Source of the DNA: Clostridiales bacterium
GTDB taxonomy: Bacteria; Bacillota; Clostridia; Christensenellales; Aristaeellaceae
Assembly: GCA_015056015.1 (NCBI GenBank)
Contig: SVHD01000016.1
Location: 1-48,228 of the forward strand
Direction: 5' to 3'
Length of the DNA: 48,228 bases
Each line of letters opens with the position of its first letter. Position 1 is the first letter of the stretch. The notes under the pieces are model-generated. The model ran no database searches. It was not told the DNA's origin and saw nothing but the letters and a program-made list of their open reading frames with translations. This document shows, one piece after another, positions 45,120 to 48,228 of this stretch. The position numbers and the translations under genes are program-made.

Positions 45120-45196
45120 CGGGGTGTAGCGCAGTCTGGTAGCGCACGTGCTTTGGGAGCATGGGGCCGGGGGTTCGAATCCCTTCACCCCGACCA
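45120..45196 (+). tRNA. tRNA-Pro (UGG)
   Basis: A 77-nt cloverleaf with acceptor CGGGGTG/CACCCCG, anticodon loop CTTTGGGAG region with TGG, T-loop GGTTCGAATCC and encoded CCA. First gene of the seven-tRNA cluster. Confidence 0.97.
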
Positions 45197-45229
45197 TTTC
45201 CCAAACGGCGAAGGGAACAACACACATGT

Positions 45230-45305
45230 GGCCCCGTGGTCAAGCGGCCTAAGACACCGCCCTTTCACGGCGGTAACCCGGGTTCGAGTCCCGGCGGGGT
45301 CACCA
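45230..45305 (+). tRNA. tRNA-Glu (UUC)
   Basis: A 76-nt cloverleaf with acceptor GGCCCCG/CGGGGTC, anticodon loop CTTTCAC with TTC, T-loop GGTTCGAGTCC and encoded CCA. Confidence 0.97.
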
Positions 45306-45348
45306 TTTTTTATCTCTTCAACCGGCAAGCGGTTTTCGGATATTACTT

Positions 45349-45425
45349 GGGCCTTTAGCTCAGTTGGTCAGAGCGGCCGGCTCATAACCGGTTGGTCCTG
45401 GGTTCAAGTCCCCGAAGGCCCACCA
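45349..45425 (+). tRNA. tRNA with CAU anticodon, probably tRNA-Ile2
   Basis: A 77-nt cloverleaf with acceptor GGGCCTT/AAGGCCC, anticodon loop CTCATAA with CAT, and encoded CCA. The body (GGGCCTTTAGCTCAGTTGG, anticodon arm CGGCTCATAACCG) resembles the minor tRNA-Ile of B. subtilis, whose C34 is changed to lysidine, more than its elongator tRNA-Met. Automatic annotation may call it Met. Confidence 0.9.
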
Positions 45426-45430
45426 TTCAC

Positions 45431-45508
45431 GGCCCGGTAGTTCAGTCGGTTTAGAATGCCAGCCTGTCACGCTGGAGGTCGAGGGTTCGAGCCCCTTCCG
45501 GGTCGCCA
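45431..45508 (+). tRNA. tRNA-Asp (GUC)
   Basis: A 78-nt cloverleaf with acceptor GGCCCGG/CCGGGTC, anticodon loop CTGTCAC with GTC, discriminator G and encoded CCA. Only 5 bp separate it from the preceding tRNA. Confidence 0.97.
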
Positions 45509-45532
45509 TTTTCTCTTTCGATTGGGCCATTT

Positions 45533-45605
45533 GCTGGTGTAGCTCAATTGGCAGAGCAGCTGATTTGTAATCAGCAGGTTGCGGGTTCAAGTCCCTTCAC
45601 CAGCT
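45533..45605 (+). tRNA. tRNA-Thr (UGU)
   Basis: A 73-nt cloverleaf with acceptor GCTGGTG/CACCAGC, anticodon loop TTTGTAA with TGT and T-loop GGTTCAAGTCC. The discriminator T is followed by CCG, so this is the only gene of the cluster without an encoded CCA. Confidence 0.95.
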
Positions 45606-45649
45606 CCGTTTCCTCTAAGAGGAAACGCACCTTTACAATCGTTATTCAT

Positions 45650-45734
<85 letters not shown>

Positions 45735-45762
45735 TCGCATCCTGAAAAAGGATGCGCCATTC

Positions 45763-45849
45763 GCGGGAATGGCGGAATTGGCAGACGCGCATGATTCAGG
45801 TTCATGTGTACGATCGTACATGCAGGTTCAAGTCCTGTTTCCCGCACCA
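45763..45849 (+). tRNA. tRNA-Leu (CAG)
   Basis: An 87-nt class II tRNA with acceptor GCGGGAA/TTCCCGC, anticodon loop TTCAGGT with CAG, variable arm TGTACGATCGTACA and encoded CCA. It is the last gene of the cluster and borders the mosaic region to the right. Confidence 0.95.
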
Positions 45850-45885
45850 AAATCCGGACGAATATTCGTCCGGATTTTCTTTTTG
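45850..45885 (+). terminator. Intrinsic terminator of the tRNA cluster
   Basis: AAATCCGGACGA pairs perfectly with TCGTCCGGATTT around ATAT, followed by TCTTTTTG. It starts directly after the CCA of tRNA-Leu. Confidence 0.92.
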
Positions 45886-45978
45886 TTCGTCCGATGTAGC
45901 GAACGTTTGTTAACCTCTGTTTTCAAAAACGTTCGGATTTATTCGCTCAAATGGACGTTTTTTCGCCCGAAAAAAACC

Positions 45979-46092
45979 ACTCATGACACGACTCATGACA
46001 CGGAAAACGGTATAATCGGCTCAAAAACCATGTCATAAAGATTTAATATTCTTAGTATTCGCAGCAAAAAATAAGTTGCTACGAATATTTTT
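45979..46092 (+). other. Gene-free stretch with a 12-bp tandem repeat and a hairpin
   Basis: The gap 45886-46188 holds no gene. ACTCATGACACG is repeated exactly at 45979-45990 and 45991-46002, and an inverted half (TGTCAT, 46031-46036) follows a TATAAT at 46011-46016, so these could be operator sites. The hairpin TATTCGCAGCAA/TTGCTACGAATA (46056-46087, one mismatch) is followed by TTTTTG and could terminate a very short transcript. No good -35 box is seen. Confidence 0.45.
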
Positions 46093-46100
46093 GTGTTCGC

Positions 46101-46129
46101 TTGTCTGCTTCAGAAGACTGTCCTATAAT
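46101..46129 (+). promoter_or_regulatory. Promoter of the AlkZ-related fragment
   Basis: TTGTCT and a perfect TATAAT are 17 bp apart, 60 bp before the start codon. Confidence 0.65.
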
Positions 46130-46188
46130 GTAGAAATGGAGTGATTCACCTCTGTTCTCAATCATGATGCCGGAGGGGGCAAGTTAGT

Positions 46189-46368
46189 ATGATCAGCAAC
46201 TTTGAAGATTTTTGTCAAGAGCTACAGAGATGCGGCTTTTCCATGGGTGGCGGCAATTCAAAGGGAATTTTTGCACTGATTGATTTTGACTGGCAGACCC
46301 AGGACGCGCTTGACACACCTGTGCGCTGGCACTGCGGCGACCCAGAGATCGATCCCTGGGAGTGGCGC
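46189..46368 (+). pseudogene. AlkZ-related protein, N-terminal fragment
   Basis: The first 60 residues (MISNFEDFCQELQRCGFSMG, GGNSKGIFALIDFDWQTQ, then VRWHCGDPEIDPWEWR) look like the start of a conserved clostridial protein of about 200 residues that I recall as AlkZ-related, a winged-helix DNA glycosylase-like group. After WEWR (about 46368) the frame continues to 46521, but the residues there are simply the reverse of an AraC-family gene on the other strand, so the true 3' part is missing. GGAGGGGG (46172-46179) and a good promoter show that the start was once functional. The cut is most simply a deletion that joined two convergent genes. Family name is from memory and moderately sure. Confidence 0.6.
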
Positions 46369-46626
46369 TTCGGGCGTATCGTATTGGTATTTCAAAGCAA
46401 TGTCGATAACCTTTACGTCAGTAGTCAACAGCTCGCGTCCGGCCATACTAAGGCGCCGGTTGCGCATGTATTCGCTCAGCGTCACGCCAGTGACCAGATA
46501 GAAGATCCGGGCAAAATTTGAATATGAAGAATACACATGGGCCGCCACATCTTCAACGGTGATGCTTTCGCACATATTTTCTTCGATAAATTCGATTGCC
46601 TTGTTGATGCTGTGAAGCCAGTCCAT
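46369..46626 (-). pseudogene. AraC-family helix-turn-helix regulator, N-terminal fragment of the DNA-binding domain
   Basis: Read on the minus strand from ATG 46626, the sequence is MDWLHSINKAIEFIEENMCE, then SITVEDVAAHVYSSYSNFAR and IFYLVTGVTLSEYMRNRRLS. This is a typical AraC/XylS helix-turn-helix, with the second helix pair reaching IALKYQYDTPE. There the family continues with SFTKAFKRFHG, but here the frame changes at 46369 into reversed sequence of the AlkZ-related gene, and no sensor domain follows. The domain order (helix-turn-helix first) suggests the group with a C-terminal ligand-binding domain, such as GyrI-like. AAGGTGG stands before the ATG and TATAAT lies about 25 bp further upstream. 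Confidence 0.75.
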
Positions 46627-46872
46627 GAAATTCGCCACCTTTCAGAGAAATTATACAGCAAGTTCAGATTATGTGCATGTCATTACGTGCAGAATGGTGT
46701 CCGTTCCGTCTGCCGCTCTCCTTTGAGGCGCCCGAAAAAGAAAAGGTCTTTCCTTTGCCATGAATGTCTTTTGCGTTACCTTGTTGACCCCTCGAATTGT
46801 AAGCCGAGTTTTGCTAGACTGACAGTTCTCGGCGCGATAATTACTTTGCAAACCATATACGCGTTAAGCACT
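46627..46872. other. Gene-free stretch inside the mosaic region
   Basis: About 245 bp without a credible gene. Short open frames on both strands lack ribosome binding sites and family resemblance. TATAAT on the minus strand at 46651-46656 probably belongs to the AraC fragment. The rest may be debris left by rearrangement. Confidence 0.5.
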
Positions 46873-47010
46873 TCAAGGTTTGACAATTACTGCCTGCCAG
46901 ATTCGTATGCGTATCCTTTCCGCATATATTATGCGATTGTTTATGCAGCCCATTTTGCAATTTACTATAAGCCGGTCTGTGAGGAGAATGGGTGCCAGTT
47001 TCTTTTGCAT
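46873..47010 (-). pseudogene. Short frame behind the ABC-2 permease, probably a clipped gene start
   Basis: On the minus strand a very strong ribosome binding site (AAAGGAGGAGGG, 47013-47024) overlaps the permease stop and leads to ATG 47010. The product, MQKKLAPILLTDRLIVNCKM and so on, has only 45 residues and ends at 46873. The start looks like a real gene of the ABC operon (basic, then hydrophobic), but after about residue 11 the sequence has no membrane or family character. The simplest reading is that the gene was cut near its 5' end. A genuine small protein is possible but less likely. Confidence 0.5.
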
Positions 47011-47022
47011 AGCCCTCCTCCT

Positions 47023-48228
47023 TTACGCTTTGCGGATGGCCTTCAGAATGGCGCCGAGCTTGGGCGTCGTGCCATACAGCAGCACACCCACGCGGTAGAT
47101 CTTCGCCGCCAGCACACCGATGCCTGCAGAGGACACTGCCAGGATGGCAATAGACAGCAGGATCTCATGCATGGGCACCGTGCTCATGGCGATGCGCGTG
47201 AACATAGCCATGGGCGAAGTAAAAGGCACGAAGGAGCATACCTTCATCAGCGTGCTGTCCACATTGCCGGAGGACATGCCCATCATGGAGACGATGAACG
47301 CGGCCACAAACAGCAGGATCAGCGGCATGGTGGAGGTGTTGATATCCTCCAGCTTGGTAGCCGTAGAACCCAGCGCACCGTAGAGGAAGGCGTAGATCAG
47401 GAACCCCAGCACGAAGAAGATCAGCATGTAGGCGAACAGTTCCGGAGGAATGTTGAACAGCGACTGCACCAGAGGATTGCCCGCCCAGTAGTCCCGATTG
47501 ATATGATACAGAACCAGCGCCGAACCAAAAACCGCTGCAATCTGGATGAATCCCGCCAGGCAGGAAGCAAGCACTTTGCCAAACATCATACTGGTAGGCC
47601 TGGCGCTGGTGATGAGCACCTCCATAGCACGAGAACTTTTTTCCGTAGCAACATTGGTGGCTACCATCTGCCCGTAGAGCATGATGACCATGTAGAGTGC
47701 AAAGATCATCACATAGGTGTAGAAGAAGTTATCCGCCTGATTCTTGCCCAAACTCGTCACTGTGGCGCGGATGGAGACGTCCATGACCGCTGAGGCGTCC
47801 TGCGGGCTCATGCCCGATGCAAGCAATGCACGGGTCTGGTACAGCCGCTGCATGGCCGATTGCGCTGTTACTGCATTGGTATCGTACATGGACAGGTTGT
47901 TCACATAGTAGGTGAAAGCATCATCGCTCTCCAGTACAAAGGCACATCCCGCCTCTCCGGATATCACGGCTTCCCTGAGTTCTTCATCTTCCGCATCGGA
48001 TACACGCACTACATAGCCTGGGAAGGCCTGACGAAAGGCGTTTTCAATCAGCGCGGCATCCTCTCCCGGCTGCGACGCAACAAGCATCACCGGCAGATCA
48101 GCAGGATCCGTCGTCTCATCCTTCTGAAACAGGCCTGAGTACATGGGCCAGCACATAACAGCGGCAATCACCAGCACCAGCAGCAGGGTGGTACCGATGA
48201 AGATTTTATTTTTCAGATAATAGGTCAG
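47023..48228 (-). CDS. ABC-2 type transporter permease, NatB/YhaP-like (5' end outside window)
   Basis: The frame is open to the right edge, so about 401 residues are visible and the true start lies outside. The visible N-terminus YLKNKIFIGTTLLLVLVIAA is the first membrane segment. A large extracytoplasmic loop of about 140 residues follows (PGEDAALIENAFRQAFPGYV). Five or six further membrane segments lie in the second half: FFYTYVMIFALYMVIMLYGQ, the conserved cytoplasmic EKSSRAMEVLITSARPTSMM, then GKVLASCLAGFIQIAAVFGS. This is the arrangement of ABC-2 exporters such as NatB. The ATPase gene should lie outside the window, upstream. Codon choice is less C-ending than in the left part, which fits acquisition from elsewhere. 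A clipped frame follows at its 3' end. Confidence 0.88.
   Translation of the reverse strand: MTYYLKNKIFIGTTLLLVLVIAAVMCWPMYSGLFQKDETTDPADLPVMLVASQPGEDAALIENAFRQAFPGYVVRVSDAEDEELREAVISGEAGCAFVLESDDAFTYYVNNLSMYDTNAVTAQSAMQRLYQTRALLASGMSPQDASAVMDVSIRATVTSLGKNQADNFFYTYVMIFALYMVIMLYGQMVATNVATEKSSRAMEVLITSARPTSMMFGKVLASCLAGFIQIAAVFGSALVLYHINRDYWAGNPLVQSLFNIPPELFAYMLIFFVLGFLIYAFLYGALGSTATKLEDINTSTMPLILLFVAAFIVSMMGMSSGNVDSTLMKVCSFVPFTSPMAMFTRIAMSTVPMHEILLSIAILAVSSAGIGVLAAKIYRVGVLLYGTTPKLGAILKAIRKA

Noticed and set aside
45763-45885. Attachment site (attL) at the tRNA-Leu end
   Set aside because: No second copy of the tRNA end and no integrase gene is visible, so an attachment site cannot be supported from this window.
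46280-46521. C-terminal 50 residues of the joined frame after the AlkZ-related fragment
   Set aside because: This part is the reverse strand of the AraC-family helix-turn-helix, so it is not a genuine protein end.

Overview
The window looks like a chromosomal segment of a spore-forming, Gram-positive anaerobe of class Clostridia (Bacillota). This rests on two alpha/beta small acid-soluble spore proteins, spoIVA, the single-subunit type of glycyl-tRNA synthetase, a T-box leader, a tetrahydrofolate riboswitch, CsoR-CopA copper resistance, and strong AGGAGG ribosome binding sites with frequent TTG/GTG starts. The base composition is moderately GC-rich and most genes share one codon style. An uncultured gut or rumen lineage is plausible, but nothing in the window fixes the genus.

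Left part (1-16 kb): the 3' end of rpoB and all of rpoC end at a strong terminator. After them come a small membrane protein, a DUF5131 protein, a QueG-like iron-sulfur protein and two spore proteins. A five-gene purine operon follows: xanthine phosphoribosyltransferase, a BMP-type nucleoside-binding protein, a double ATPase and two permeases. A GlsB-type membrane protein, a Gfo/Idh/MocA oxidoreductase and a threonine-aldolase-like enzyme come next.

Middle (16-31.6 kb): addA and a GH127-like glycosidase diverge from promoters that share one -35 box. Then come mreB, an alpha/beta hydrolase, a tetrahydrofolate riboswitch controlling folT and the overlappingly packed nth, a DUF4091 protein with a ribokinase-like kinase, and a GH2 beta-galactosidase. 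Sugar and nucleoside salvage dominate this part.

Right part (31.6-45.9 kb): spoIVA, a small membrane protein, a Usp-domain protein, the csoR-copA copper operon (copA carries an extra CopZ-like domain at its C-terminus), an L,D-transpeptidase lipoprotein, and a T-box-controlled three-domain protein (XRE helix-turn-helix, cupin, acyl-AMP ligase). Then come rpsT, a zinc-ribbon membrane protein, a low-molecular-weight phosphatase, glyS, a P-loop kinase-like protein and a seven-tRNA cluster (Pro, Glu, Ile2/Met, Asp, Thr, Tyr, Leu).

The last 2.4 kb, directly behind tRNA-Leu, is a mosaic of broken genes: an AlkZ-related fragment fused tail-to-tail to an AraC-family fragment, a clipped small reading frame, and an ABC-2 permease running off the window. 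It looks like a decayed or deleted acquired segment.

Between genes, three members of one family of long hairpin elements lie at about 15.95-16.59, 24.07-24.32 and 42.40-42.86 kb. In the third, a three-unit tandem array with an exact 89-bp period sits inside the loop of the hairpin. The items most worth following up are this array, the T-box on an acyl-AMP ligase rather than on an amino acid gene, the copA-copZ fusion with an internal ribosome binding site, and folate-riboswitch control of a DNA glycosylase.
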